The notes beneath the pieces are model-generated. The model saw only the letters and a program-made list of their open reading frames with translations, had not been told where the DNA came from and did not search any database. Below are positions 9,401 to 15,647 of a stretch of DNA of 24,960 nt, piece after piece. Both the position numbers and the translations under genes were made by a program. This stretch comes from a virus. The DNA lies in IMG/VR virus record IMGVR_UViG_3300020188_000049, positions 1 through 24,960 of that record. One strand, given 5' to 3'. Positions within the stretch are counted from its first letter, which is position 1; each line of letters starts with the position of its first letter.

Positions 9401-11218
9401 TTCTATTTGCTGTTGAGTCATATACTCTGTAGAAAGCCCAAGCCCCTTGCTTTGACCAGTTATCCTTTGATAAAATATGCCAAGGTTGGCGAACATCTTA
9501 ATTAGGTTTGCTACACCGTTAGCTAACAAACCAAATGACATCAGGGCTACTGGACCAATAGCACCAAGAACGGCTGCCATAACTACAACGAACTGTTTGG
9601 CACCATCGCCCATTTCGTTAAACTTATTAAGAATTTTAGTTCCAAACTCAACCAGCGGGGTAACTGCTTTGAGGAATGCCTCTCCCAAAGGTGCCAGGGT
9701 TGCTTTGAAGTCTTCTAGGCTCTTATTAAACTTATAAGCTACAGAGTCTTCAACCCTGCTCATTTCTCGATCTGCTAGAATGCCAAGCTCTTGCACTGAA
9801 TTACCAGTTAGCTGTAGCACCTTGTTTGCTTGGCTTCCACTATCTACAATGTTGTTAAACATTGTGGACATTCTCGCAAACTGGAACTTACCGAACAACT
9901 GTTCGATAGCTCTTGATTTTTGTAGTGGGTCTAGTGTATCTAGAGCTTGGGCAAGAGCCATTACTGTTCCGCGTAGATTGCCAGCATTTGCTTCTACAAT
10001 ACCAACAACATCAATTCCAAGATTTGCCAGCCTCTTCCTTGCCTCTTCAGTCGGATTAATTAAGCGACCGAGGGACGACTTCAGGGCGTTAGCACCTTGG
10101 CTAGCCGAGATGCCTCCTTCTCGCATGGCGGTCAGGAAGAAGGCGAGGTCTTCTACGTCTCCACCCAAAGCTTTAACAACAGAACCAGCTTTTGGAATAG
10201 CTTCGTTAAAGTCTTCAATGGATAGGATGGTTTGGTTTTCTGCAGCATTTAGAAAGTTAACTTTATCTGCCAGCTCATCTACAGAAACACCAAAAGCATT
10301 AGTTAGCGAGATTGTGGTGTCTAGTGCTTCTTCCTGCTCCAATCCGCCCAAAACAGAAAGCCTTGTAGCCTGACGAACCTGAGCATCTAGGGCATCACCC
10401 ATGTTTCCCATCTGGGCTACCCTAGCTGCCAAGCCAACCGTCTTTTCTACGGCAATGCCATACTTAGTAAACTCTGAGGCCAGCTCTCTAACATTTTCTA
10501 GTGCTCTTTCAGTTTGACCAGTAGTAGTGAACATGTCACCATAGACACGTCTAAACTTAATAGCTTGCTCTTCTAGCTTTTGGAATTCTCTAGCAGCAGC
10601 AGTACCAAAAATTGCTAGTGGAATTGTAAAACCAACCATAAGCTGTCTACCAGCCCACTGGGTGTTCTTACCAAAGTTTAGAAGATTTGTAGAACCTTGC
10701 TTTAGTACCTGGTTGAATAGCTGCTGCTTTTGAGCAGCCATCATAGTTCTTGTAGACAAGCTCTCCATGTCAAGGGCGAGTGGTCTTACTTTAATTGCTT
10801 GCAGTGCACCATTAGCATCTCTACCCATGCTAATGTATTGTGTTTGTAGGTCTTTTACTCTTTCAGTTGCAACACGATTAATTGTGTCAAACTCTCTGGT
10901 AAAAAGCTTTCCGAAAGTCTTAGTGGATGCCCCAGCGTACTTGAAGTACTGGCCCATTGAGAATTTATTTCTCTCAAGGGAGTTTGTAAAGCTCTCGGTG
11001 CTGGAGCTGATCTGAGTCATTCTGGCAGAAAACTTGCCAGTCTCATTAATATTATTTATAAGCCCCTGACGCATTCGCAGGGACTCGGCGGCGACGTTAG
11101 CACCGCCCTTTGCCATGAGAGTGTGGAAGACTGATATCTCTCGCTGCAGCTGTCGAATAGCTGCGAGGGCTTGGGTAGTATCAATACCTATGCCAATATT
11201 GGCCTGAGCATCAGCCAT
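3497..11218 (-). CDS. Tail tape-measure protein (TP901 core type), 2573 aa
   Basis: This protein sets tail length and helps DNA passage. I start it at the ATG at 11218, seven bases after AAGGAG (11226-11231); a TTG six bases upstream is too close to that site. Residues about 190-460 match the TP901 tape-measure core in style (EFQKLEEQAIKFRRVYGD, later MREGGISASQGANALKSSLG). Hydrophobic stretches lie near 540-578 and 1116-1180, and a Lys/Ala-rich linker near 1000-1045. Long coiled coils occupy about 1910-1980 and 2060-2230, followed by a Ser/Thr/Lys/Pro-rich linker. The Gly-rich C-terminus carries VPAMLSPGEYVV near 2490, and a near-copy VPAMLSPGEAVI sits near 678. It follows the chaperone genes and precedes tail-tip genes, as expected. 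The length is far above phage lambda's tape measure (853 aa). Confidence 0.95.
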   Translation of the reverse strand: MADAQANIGIGIDTTQALAAIRQLQREISVFHTLMAKGGANVAAESLRMRQGLINNINETGKFSARMTQISSSTESFTNSLERNKFSMGQYFKYAGASTKTFGKLFTREFDTINRVATERVKDLQTQYISMGRDANGALQAIKVRPLALDMESLSTRTMMAAQKQQLFNQVLKQGSTNLLNFGKNTQWAGRQLMVGFTIPLAIFGTAAAREFQKLEEQAIKFRRVYGDMFTTTGQTERALENVRELASEFTKYGIAVEKTVGLAARVAQMGNMGDALDAQVRQATRLSVLGGLEQEEALDTTISLTNAFGVSVDELADKVNFLNAAENQTILSIEDFNEAIPKAGSVVKALGGDVEDLAFFLTAMREGGISASQGANALKSSLGRLINPTEEARKRLANLGIDVVGIVEANAGNLRGTVMALAQALDTLDPLQKSRAIEQLFGKFQFARMSTMFNNIVDSGSQANKVLQLTGNSVQELGILADREMSRVEDSVAYKFNKSLEDFKATLAPLGEAFLKAVTPLVEFGTKILNKFNEMGDGAKQFVVVMAAVLGAIGPVALMSFGLLANGVANLIKMFANLGIFYQRITGQSKGLGLSTEYMTQQQIEAAAVASSLNQSHATLIQTFSAEATAVDRLTAAYSRAVAAQRTFQGSAVARGGAGGTKKYAAGVVSVPGPRGAGDVVPAMLSPGEAVIPADMAKRYAPVINQMISGKIPGYEQGLKAEETKATTTRGQRPATPARVAGYTNAVMYLPGRENLRLNSGGADVKDLRSALGYQGANKPMAAGSAAAQAPMVDSIARALGKTSNSKQIAQQIQNNPEFKKFANNVNKGIAQALPKSGKIADPQFQKIATAAIDKELKTGGYSKEFQKAGRGVLTQQTMFQDPTNKRIRSNGKLDLQGRGQVRAGVPGYRRNYTSAITALGGKAQAFVGQHLSHMTGSKQLDLSKVSNLSKEASDAKARLKSGVDRVTYKDTEGNKRSVTVKRGSSVAEVQAKIAKSGGTLVKETDKAAKETKKAAAATKKETAAKTKNAKAVEKATNAVAAKKPGQVVSTVDKNGNVRFYQDGKRITNEKGTAAVKRSEAAQKAAQTRAANKASAPASPAAKPDAAGAAAKSRLGLGGMAAIASVGAMAASFAPGKVGEVAQQLILPLMMLPTILPLLKNPIVLAIAAVAALGVGIFMLHKKLKDATKSGIDAGQALSMTADKLKSISEVTGTVSATELRQQQQQAQLTASGPEFNSFGLGFVQDSEQGKAMLADIEKQFTSGSSVEQVGENMGRQLAMAITQGAVSVDQARSIAVALGTELGDYTLSTNISGKLTELLGVDGNDLTQNPLEVAIRIKEDSIQEQVDIFENALSVISDNSEKVGGWQNLPFVNMFAVPIEFFNRTKENKEVTAAAVQLGVEQLSQNQMLLDSVNQRYDMLVAQATTEEEINRLQAERRTAIQEINEANAETTAQILEQAKAFDDIGLYQDAMAESIRQRYSEGPMKVFSEEALKQLAEVDNQDFAMTLSLQMATGELSPISVLKLIEVGENNESFQVSFETSMKTQGSAQTNQLMTLLTQNNVSNNAFPVMFDFVVNSGGEFDNMLEALGVISSLGTRYGFEFDLSTNGEEQLQEVAEIIGKYQGLPDVITKEAFIETAAGDANLTKLLDNWEDLNLTDNVSRQFVIDFITRTSQADPDLVRAYMADQGIAMTGTRSRSRRGRTVTTNAPSSADMSKYGTAAAVWNLGQTMPVTTDTNDPSGEGEGEGTGAGAAPQLDSLLKKIRDVRQATISMRKGWDGMNQSIKEFLDSGINGFSGLANQMRSIGVGENLIERIVGMDPDEYAERKDELFVFDKNGNIVGVTEKLNNLGLAMNKVAIGEYINSQQAFIENTKNQFTAMQMLTAAGLSFVDAYELVQDQAIATAIAMAATKEEVEEIIDIIERLNRLQEKSDRLSEEKQAAEALKRTNDQFMERARAIRKLASEQGKYSDEQISAIMNDPNLTKLYLNPSISPTELSRALQQAKAAADLELQISVSTEEGKKGLFDSLMGDIQTQFNRQATEIELDFKAATSGDSDIVSQAQQQIAAIQYEIDDYQAQLKGIQDQEEVINDKYNDRYEALEQVAAANERISRIRSAELDIADALSRGDIAAAARAQQQLRATEAENRAQTEREMLEKQQAAEIARLRSASGQSREEIESAIKNKQDEIFTIEEGQLEPAQERIRLAEYQKNLDIEGLEIAGKTRDEWDQIANAVDLASVNMDDFNKKIQQALALFEYFVNGKDLDASLFGADEIQELVDTGVVSGDRVDYGPQKPTPAPTPTPTKSDNGSGGSKTVLEALREAETKDPTVVQANKDIASANKTIEALSGSSMPGNKSIVDAMVKQKADAAYTKSWALKAVATSAGANLTPKSSTPSGGQAAALNKQKSSSSSTSSRTTPIPSKSSAPKPKTDSSDNKFKNLAPKKTTTTKRFITVGGQKIYYNQGGSVPGYSIGGNVKGYSVGGMFTSMGSDNVPAMLSPGEYVVRKRAVQDFGTKNLEAINNGTYSGGSVYNYNLAVNVKSDADPDRIARVVMKQIKRVDSQRVRGNRI

Positions 11219-11225
11219 CCACAAA

Positions 11226-11231
11226 CTCCTT
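11226..11231 (-). promoter_or_regulatory. Shine-Dalgarno fixing the tape-measure start
   Basis: AAGGAG on the minus strand lies seven bases before the ATG at 11218. The alternative in-frame TTG at 11224 has only one base of spacing, so the ATG is preferred. The 22-base gap holds no promoter-like sequence, so the tape measure is probably read from the chaperone transcript. Confidence 0.75.
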
Positions 11232-11240
11232 GTTTGTTAA

Positions 11241-11552
11241 CTAGTTCATAAGATTGGCGACTTCACCAAGCTTTACGCCCGAAGCCTCCTCGACAATTTT
11301 ATAGACAGTGGGGAGATCAATATTCTCTTCCAATGCCTTGACATCTTTTGCTAGCTCAGGGTTGTATTGCTGCATGGCAATTTGAACACATTCCATGAGT
11401 AGGTTCATAGACTTGTCGTTGTCATTCGCTACGTTAGCAATACCCTCAAACTTTTTCATAAATGGACGAAGCAGTGAAATCTTTAGGGGACGCACACTAA
11501 TCTTTGTTCCATCAATGAGAGTAAGTTCCTTCTCTTCATTTACAGTAGCCAT
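11241..11552 (-). CDS. Short tail-assembly chaperone (G-type, N-domain only)
   Basis: 103 aa, ATG at 11552 with AAGGA five bases upstream. It lies immediately before the tape-measure gene, where tail-assembly chaperones sit. It aligns over its whole length with the first ~95 residues of the 231-aa gene just upstream: IDGTKISVRPLKISLLRPFMKKFE against VDGTEIYIKPLKIKYL-type sequence, and IDLPTVYKIVEEASGVKL against VDMPNVYKILDLAAGIKI. It is thus a diverged paralogue lacking the C-terminal domain. In lambda-like phages the short (G) and long (GT) forms come from one gene by -1 frameshifting; here two genes encode the two sizes. Only 22 bases separate its stop from the tape-measure start, so no frameshifted T domain can follow. 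It has its own promoter-like sequence upstream. Confidence 0.8.
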   Translation of the reverse strand: MATVNEEKELTLIDGTKISVRPLKISLLRPFMKKFEGIANVANDNDKSMNLLMECVQIAMQQYNPELAKDVKALEENIDLPTVYKIVEEASGVKLGEVANLMN

Positions 11553-11557
11553 TTATT

Positions 11558-11595
11558 TCCTTCCATATACGTATATAAACGGTATCTCAATTATA
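11558..11595 (-). promoter_or_regulatory. Promoter and leader of the short chaperone gene
   Basis: An extended -10 element, TGT followed by TATAAT (hexamer at 11590-11595), lies in the 56-base gap between the chaperone genes; I see no convincing -35. The predicted leader is about 30 bases and ends in the AAGGA site at 11558-11562. Between them sits a 12-base perfect palindrome. The promoter would boost the short chaperone and tape measure relative to the long chaperone. Confidence 0.5.
11565..11576. repeat. 12-base perfect palindrome in chaperone leader
   Basis: ATATACGTATAT reads the same on both strands and lies between the predicted transcription start and the ribosome binding site of the short chaperone gene. 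It could be an operator half-site pair or a small RNA hairpin, or chance in an AT-rich leader. I do not recognise a known binding site. Confidence 0.35.
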
Positions 11596-11608
11596 ACACA
11601 ATGCAATA

Positions 11609-12304
11609 CTATTTTTTGGTTAAATCCTCGTAGCCTAGGCCCATTCCCAAGCCAAATCCAGCCTGTGCGGCCTTCGTACCCTGGAAGGATGTAATGTCAT
11701 TTGGATCGGAAGTTTTGCCCTTGCTGAATACTCTAGCTTTCATGGCCTCCCATTCGTTCTGTGAGGCCTTTCCAGATTGCTTATCTAAATCTACCCCCTG
11801 AATTGCAGCTAAGAATTTCTTTTCTTGATAGTCTAAATCTCTTTTAGAAGATAATGTTGCAACTAATTCTGGCATAGATAATGATGTTTCTAGATCTTCG
11901 TAGTCTTTCCAAATGCCCAATAAAAATAACTCTGCCTCTAGCTCAGCTAGGTCTAGCTCATCCCAGGTGCTAGCCTTACTATCTTCTGCTTGTTTTTTAA
12001 CAGAATCCTCTGATTTTTCATTAATTTTAATTCCTGCAGCAAGATCTAAAATTTTATAAACGTTTGGCATATCTACTTGATCTTCGAACTCTTCGATTGT
12101 TTGTATTAGAGGGTACTGTGATTTAAGAGCTATCATTGCACAGTATGAAAGAATATTTATAGAGTCTTCATCGTTTTTAGAAATGTCCAACAGTTCAAAG
12201 GCGGACATGAACTCCCTCAGGTATTTTATCTTTAGTGGCTTTATATATATTTCTGTGCCGTCAACGAGTTTAATATACCCCGCATCGTAAACTGTAGTTG
12301 CCAT
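11609..12304 (-). CDS. Long tail-assembly chaperone (fused G+T type)
   Basis: 231 aa. Residues 1-95 form a small domain shared with the 103-aa gene that follows. After an acidic Lys/Glu/Ser linker (about 96-115), residues about 116-180 form a helical second domain (WDELDLAELEAELFLLGIWK, then SMPELVATLSSKRDLDYQEK) with a Gly-rich tail. This two-domain form corresponds to the GT fusion chaperone of other siphoviruses, which binds the tape measure and recruits tail-tube subunits. Here it is encoded in one frame without a shift. It lies between the tail-tube and tape-measure genes, the canonical position. Its ATG at 12304 is only six bases after a -10 element and has no Shine-Dalgarno, so the message is probably leaderless. 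The gene ends in six A residues directly before TAG. Confidence 0.82.
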   Translation of the reverse strand: MATTVYDAGYIKLVDGTEIYIKPLKIKYLREFMSAFELLDISKNDEDSINILSYCAMIALKSQYPLIQTIEEFEDQVDMPNVYKILDLAAGIKINEKSEDSVKKQAEDSKASTWDELDLAELEAELFLLGIWKDYEDLETSLSMPELVATLSSKRDLDYQEKKFLAAIQGVDLDKQSGKASQNEWEAMKARVFSKGKTSDPNDITSFQGTKAAQAGFGLGMGLGYEDLTKK

Positions 12305-12319
12305 CTAATAAGTATACCA
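12305..12319 (-). promoter_or_regulatory. Leaderless extended -10 promoter for the long chaperone
   Basis: TGGTATACT, an extended -10 element (hexamer at 12311-12316), ends six bases before the ATG at 12304. With usual spacing, transcription would begin at or next to the start codon. No purine-rich ribosome binding site is present. The same nine bases occur before the small gene that precedes the portal. It directly follows the tail-tube terminator, so it restarts transcription. Confidence 0.6.
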
Positions 12320-12360
12320 AAAGAGTAAAGCCCAGGAGTAAATATCTCCTGGGCTTTACT
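12317..12360 (-). terminator. Intrinsic terminator after the tail-tube gene
   Basis: A perfect 15-base-pair stem, AGTAAAGCCCAGGAG pairing with CTCCTGGGCTTTACT (12346-12360 with 12324-12338), closes a seven-base loop. It begins 11 bases after the tail-tube stop. The descending arm contains TTTACT and runs on into CTTTT, giving a short T-rich tail. The stem is symmetrical, so it could also act on the other strand. It would end most of the tail-tube message and insulate the chaperone promoter. Confidence 0.8.
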
Positions 12361-12371
12361 TTGGATTAAAC

Positions 12372-13007
12372 CTAGCTGGAAAGTCCGCCAGCTGGAATAA
12401 TGCGGTCTACAATCTTACCATAAGATGCTACGTCGTTTGGCAGAAGACGGAAGGAGACCTCGAACATCGAAGGCTCGTCACGCTTTGCAGAAACGGTAAC
12501 ATTCTCAATGGAAAGAGCACGGTATGCAACGTAGACACGTTCGATCTCGTCACCAATTGCACAGTCACCAGTACCAGGACCAACTGCAACCAAACCACGC
12601 TCGACGGGGCACTCACCAATGTCACCAGCGGACATGTTTAGAGTGTCGTTTCCGTCTACAGAAGTTAGGTCTGAGTCAGTACCAGCAATAGCGAACAATA
12701 GGTTTTCGAGTGTGGCCTCGGCAAATGCGGTGTTTAGGTTAACCTGCATGCCCTGCTTATAAAGCTTGGCTACGTCAAGAACCTGGTCTACCTGTACTTC
12801 ACCGAAGTCTGGCTGGAATACAACTTCCAAACCATTCATCGTGTATCCAACATTACGGAATGACGAGGTATCGCTTAGAGTGTCTCTAAATGATACGTTG
12901 TCAACGTAATCTGGAAGGTCTACATCACTAAGCTCACCCTGTTCGTATGTGAACAGAGCTGCAGCACCAACGATAATGTTAGCACTTGTACCACGTGTGT
13001 ATGCCAT
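12372..13007 (-). CDS. Major tail tube protein
   Basis: 211 aa, a normal size for a siphovirus tail-tube subunit, which polymerises into hexameric rings around the tape measure. The protein is rich in beta-strand, Val, Asp and Gly, with a typical C-terminal strand pattern (VSAKRDEPSMFEVSFRLLPN near residues 173-192) and no membrane or coiled-coil segments. The ATG at 13007 has GAGGTGA six bases upstream, one of the strongest ribosome binding sites in the window. It has its own promoter-like sequence and is followed by a strong terminator, fitting very high expression. It lies between the tail-terminator gene and the chaperones, the canonical order. I identify it by order, size and regulation more than by a named motif. 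Confidence 0.85.
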   Translation of the reverse strand: MAYTRGTSANIIVGAAALFTYEQGELSDVDLPDYVDNVSFRDTLSDTSSFRNVGYTMNGLEVVFQPDFGEVQVDQVLDVAKLYKQGMQVNLNTAFAEATLENLLFAIAGTDSDLTSVDGNDTLNMSAGDIGECPVERGLVAVGPGTGDCAIGDEIERVYVAYRALSIENVTVSAKRDEPSMFEVSFRLLPNDVASYGKIVDRIIPAGGLSS

Positions 13008-13013
13008 ATTGTT

Positions 13014-13074
13014 TCACCTCTTCTTTCTTAAGAAATTAGCAGGCTTCGTTTCCTCAGTTACAATTATACTAGCT
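13014..13074 (-). promoter_or_regulatory. Promoter, leader and strong RBS of the tail-tube gene
   Basis: TATAAT at 13063-13068 lies in the 77-base gap upstream of the tail-tube gene, without a TGN extension or a clear -35. It would give a leader of roughly 50 bases containing the palindrome TTTCTTAAGAAA and ending with GAGGTGA at 13014-13020. The long leader contrasts with the leaderless promoters nearby and may help message stability or translation. Confidence 0.5.
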
Positions 13075-13084
13075 TTTTATAACT

Positions 13085-13648
13085 TTACGAAGAATGCCAT
13101 TCGTAGTCAATAATGATCTTATTGCCAGCCCAGGTTCTAGCTGTTCCAAAATCGATAATGTCTCTGGACTCTTCTAGCTGAAAAATCTTAATTTCATGAA
13201 AATATGGTAGCAAAAATGATTCTCCAGCAAATTTAACCACATCATGTGTTTCTTCTAATCCAGTAACAATGTCAACGCCTGTCTCCTGAATCTTGCCTCC
13301 CTCTACCCACTTATCATAAATCCAAGCATTAAGATCCTGTGCAGACTCGTCCCCTCTGTCCAAGAGGTCTTGAGTGAGCTGCTGGGTTCTGTATAAGTCT
13401 GCAATGTTATCACTAGTCCTATAAAGGTAATACATAATTTGCTCACACTTAATATGTGGAAAAGGTTTTCTACGCATTTTAAACATGCGGTCGTATACGG
13501 CAAAAGCACCATCTGGGAATTGTTCCGTCAGGTCATCGATGTTTGTTGGTGATGTAGGAATGAAAGGCATATTAAAGTTAAGATACAGACCAATCTTATC
13601 CTGCAGATAGTGATTAATAAAAACCTGTGGTGCGTGAATAGCAGTCAT
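13085..13648 (-). CDS. Tail terminator / tail completion protein
   Basis: 187 aa, starting in a TAATG overlap with the preceding neck gene and lying just before the tail-tube gene. That is the standard place of the tail terminator, which forms a ring on top of the tail tube and joins it to the neck. The visible sequence is mixed alpha/beta: an N-terminal segment with INHYLQDKIGLYLNF, a middle with basic stretch FKMRRKPFPHIKCEQIMYYL, and a C-terminal strand pair ending IIIDYEWHSS. No enzymatic motif is seen. The assignment rests on order and size. Confidence 0.65.
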   Translation of the reverse strand: MTAIHAPQVFINHYLQDKIGLYLNFNMPFIPTSPTNIDDLTEQFPDGAFAVYDRMFKMRRKPFPHIKCEQIMYYLYRTSDNIADLYRTQQLTQDLLDRGDESAQDLNAWIYDKWVEGGKIQETGVDIVTGLEETHDVVKFAGESFLLPYFHEIKIFQLEESRDIIDFGTARTWAGNKIIIDYEWHSS

Positions 13649-14322
13649 TACATACCAACCTTTCCAGCAATCCAGCGGTAGCCAACTTGATTACCATATG
13701 CCTTACCCAGAGACTTGCCCCTGCCAAATCCTTGGACAAATGCAGTAGTGTTTCTTATTCTCTGGTCTAGGCCACTAGTTACCATAAATGATTGCGTAAA
13801 ATATCTTTCGAAAAACTCTCGGAAAACTTTTTCAAAGGCTCCGACAACTTGCTTACCTCCAGGGTTTTCAATAGTTACGGGCTGCCTAGTAAAAACCTGT
13901 TCTCCGTTGTCTTCAAAGACTAGCACCTCAGATGATCTTGGAGACACTGTCACGGAAATGCCTCTTTCCATTACGGTAGCTTTATTATAAAACGGCACCT
14001 TTGATCCGTTCTTTACAGTAGTAGACTGCCTAAAGGTTGCATTCATAGACAGGGATCCTGCAGCAGCACTGTAATTGATATCAAAAAGCCTAGCCTCTGG
14101 GCTACCAGTTTGGTACCATTCATAGACGTGGTGTAAAAGATCTGGGCTTACCCTAGCACTCGCATCCAAGTATTGCTCAAGAATTTCCTTGGTCTTAATG
14201 CCAACTTCTTTGAGCAGCTCAACCTTGCCCCGCTTTGCTCCTTCTAGAAAGCCAACAGAGTAGTTCATAAGGTTATTCATTTCCTTCATAAACTGTTTGT
14301 CATTAATCCTTGGGGCAATCAT
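13648..14322 (-). CDS. Neck protein (HK97 gp10-like position)
   Basis: 224 aa, coupled by TAATG overlaps to the genes on both sides. It begins with a helical segment (residues about 1-55, EMNNLMNYSVGFLEGAKRGK) and continues into a beta-rich middle with RGISVTVSPRSSEVLVFEDN. Near the end FREFFERYFTQSFMVTSGL resembles the C-terminal helix of HK97-gp10-type neck proteins. It is followed by a Gly- and basic-rich tail. Proteins in this slot bridge the head-closure ring and the tail terminator. The family label is an inference from order and this secondary-structure pattern. Confidence 0.6.
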   Translation of the reverse strand: MIAPRINDKQFMKEMNNLMNYSVGFLEGAKRGKVELLKEVGIKTKEILEQYLDASARVSPDLLHHVYEWYQTGSPEARLFDINYSAAAGSLSMNATFRQSTTVKNGSKVPFYNKATVMERGISVTVSPRSSEVLVFEDNGEQVFTRQPVTIENPGGKQVVGAFEKVFREFFERYFTQSFMVTSGLDQRIRNTTAFVQGFGRGKSLGKAYGNQVGYRWIAGKVGM

Positions 14323-14768
14323 TATACCGTTGTCCCCTGATTCTCTGATCTTCTTAAAATAACCTTGTAGTACTCAATCTTTCCAAATGGGTTGCTGAAT
14401 GGCTGTATAGTTGCAATTTCAAAGATGGTCGACTTTCCTTTACGTGGCCCAGCAGTCTCTATATAAATCTCATTACCAGCACTGTCTGTAATGTTTGAGA
14501 TTACCACGTTAGTTACAGAGTTTTGCTCATTCAAAGAAGAGATTCTAAGGTCCTGCCTAGCCCTACCCAGTAGCAATGAGTCTTGGCTAATATCTACGTT
14601 GGGGTTAACTTCTTCTTTAATTGCTGTGCCAGCTGGTGCAAAGCTGCAAGCAAACTTACGATCTAGCTTCCAAGTTTTGGTAACGTTACCATATGCAGAC
14701 TGCTCTACGTCTGGGTAAAACACCTCTGCTTGCATTGGAAACATGAAGTCGTTTGCATCGCATTCCAT
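14322..14768 (-). CDS. Head closure (stopper-type) protein
   Basis: 148 aa, in TAATG overlap with the adaptor gene before it and the neck gene after it; GAGGTG precedes its ATG. Its size and position, second after the adaptor-type gene, match the head-closure protein that plugs the connector after DNA packaging. The sequence is a small beta-barrel-like pattern, including YGNVTKTWKLDRKFACSFAP near residues 26-45 and KIEYYKVILRR near the end. Two cysteines are present (near residues 3 and 41). I see no diagnostic catalytic motif. The role is inferred from neighbourhood. Confidence 0.6.
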   Translation of the reverse strand: MECDANDFMFPMQAEVFYPDVEQSAYGNVTKTWKLDRKFACSFAPAGTAIKEEVNPNVDISQDSLLLGRARQDLRISSLNEQNSVTNVVISNITDSAGNEIYIETAGPRKGKSTIFEIATIQPFSNPFGKIEYYKVILRRSENQGTTV

Positions 14769-15646
14769 TACAACACCTCAATAGTTCTTATAGACTTGTA
14801 ATACTTGGAAAGTATTTTATCTACAATAATGTTCCCTGTCCCCTCAAACATTTCTCTTGAAAACTTAATCTTAAACTGATCAGTATTATAGTCTGTGATA
14901 TACCTGCTGTAATACTCTAGCCTTCCGCAGGAAATATCTTCTACGATAAGCTCTGTTGCTCTAACAATGTCAGATGGTATCGCTGGGTATCCTACTTCTA
15001 GCAAGACAGAGTAATCGAATCCTTGTGGGAAACCGTGATACCCAAAAGTCATATCTAGCAGGTCGGACTCTGCCTGTGGCAAAATATTTGGCTTCTGCTC
15101 TGCAAAGTTTACCTCTTCAGAGTAGTCCATCATAATTGCTGTTTTATCTCCAGAAATTCTATACTTTGGGCTGTACGAGTCTGGGTTTTCTGCATCAAAG
15201 ACTAGGACATTATTCTCATAAAGCTTTAGTAGCTTTTTTGCATCGTCCCAGATTGGCAAGTAGTCTGATCCAAGGCCAACTCTTTGTACCAGCTTTTTCT
15301 TGTAATAAAAACCTTCTGTAATAACAGAATCAATAATTGCTCTAGCAATTTCTTCATTACGTGCATATTCTTCAATTTCAGATGCCACGCTAAATTTTGA
15401 CGTAGCATCCACATAGGGCCTGACAACATCGAAGTTATACTCTTGACCATCTACAGTGACTTCATATGAGCCGTCGTATCTTGTAGGAAAGTCTAAAGTA
15501 AGGTTACCGTCTGCATCAGAGGTTTCTGAGCCAGTCCTCACAGAGTGGTCGGAAAGATCTACAATCTTGTACTCATACTCTGTATTTGGGGATGTCACTG
15601 CAACCGTAGTTGTTGGTACGGTGTGAGGGACTCTGGCTATTTCCAT
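14768..15646 (-). CDS. Head-tail adaptor with N-terminal Ig-like domain
   Basis: 292 aa, ATG at 15646 one base after the previous stop, with CGGAG upstream. Residues about 1-80 read as a small Ig-like beta-sandwich (TPN-type start, then SDADGNLTLDFPTRYDGSYE and a VTVDG turn), ending in VVRPYVD. The remainder is mostly helical and matches head-tail connector proteins in style, with IPSDIVRATELIVEDISCGR near residue 227 and FSREMFEGTGNIIVDKILSK near the end. Such proteins bind the portal's lower face as a ring and extend the channel. The Ig-like extension may decorate the neck or stabilise the ring. The adaptor role is supported by its place after the capsid gene and before the head-closure gene. 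Confidence 0.7.
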   Translation of the reverse strand: MEIARVPHTVPTTTVAVTSPNTEYEYKIVDLSDHSVRTGSETSDADGNLTLDFPTRYDGSYEVTVDGQEYNFDVVRPYVDATSKFSVASEIEEYARNEEIARAIIDSVITEGFYYKKKLVQRVGLGSDYLPIWDDAKKLLKLYENNVLVFDAENPDSYSPKYRISGDKTAIMMDYSEEVNFAEQKPNILPQAESDLLDMTFGYHGFPQGFDYSVLLEVGYPAIPSDIVRATELIVEDISCGRLEYYSRYITDYNTDQFKIKFSREMFEGTGNIIVDKILSKYYKSIRTIEVL

Positions 15647-15647
15647 T

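Noticed and set aside
11222-11224. TTG as start of the tape-measure protein
   Set aside because: It is one base from the AAGGAG site; the ATG at 11218 has seven-base spacing.
11590-11620. Programmed -1 frameshift at the A6 run before the TAG of the long chaperone
   Set aside because: A -1 slip would add 19 codons ending in TAA directly before the next ATG, but the heptamer is C AAA AAA, not a proper XXXYYYZ. The added peptide looks like translated promoter DNA, and the second domain is already fused in frame upstream.
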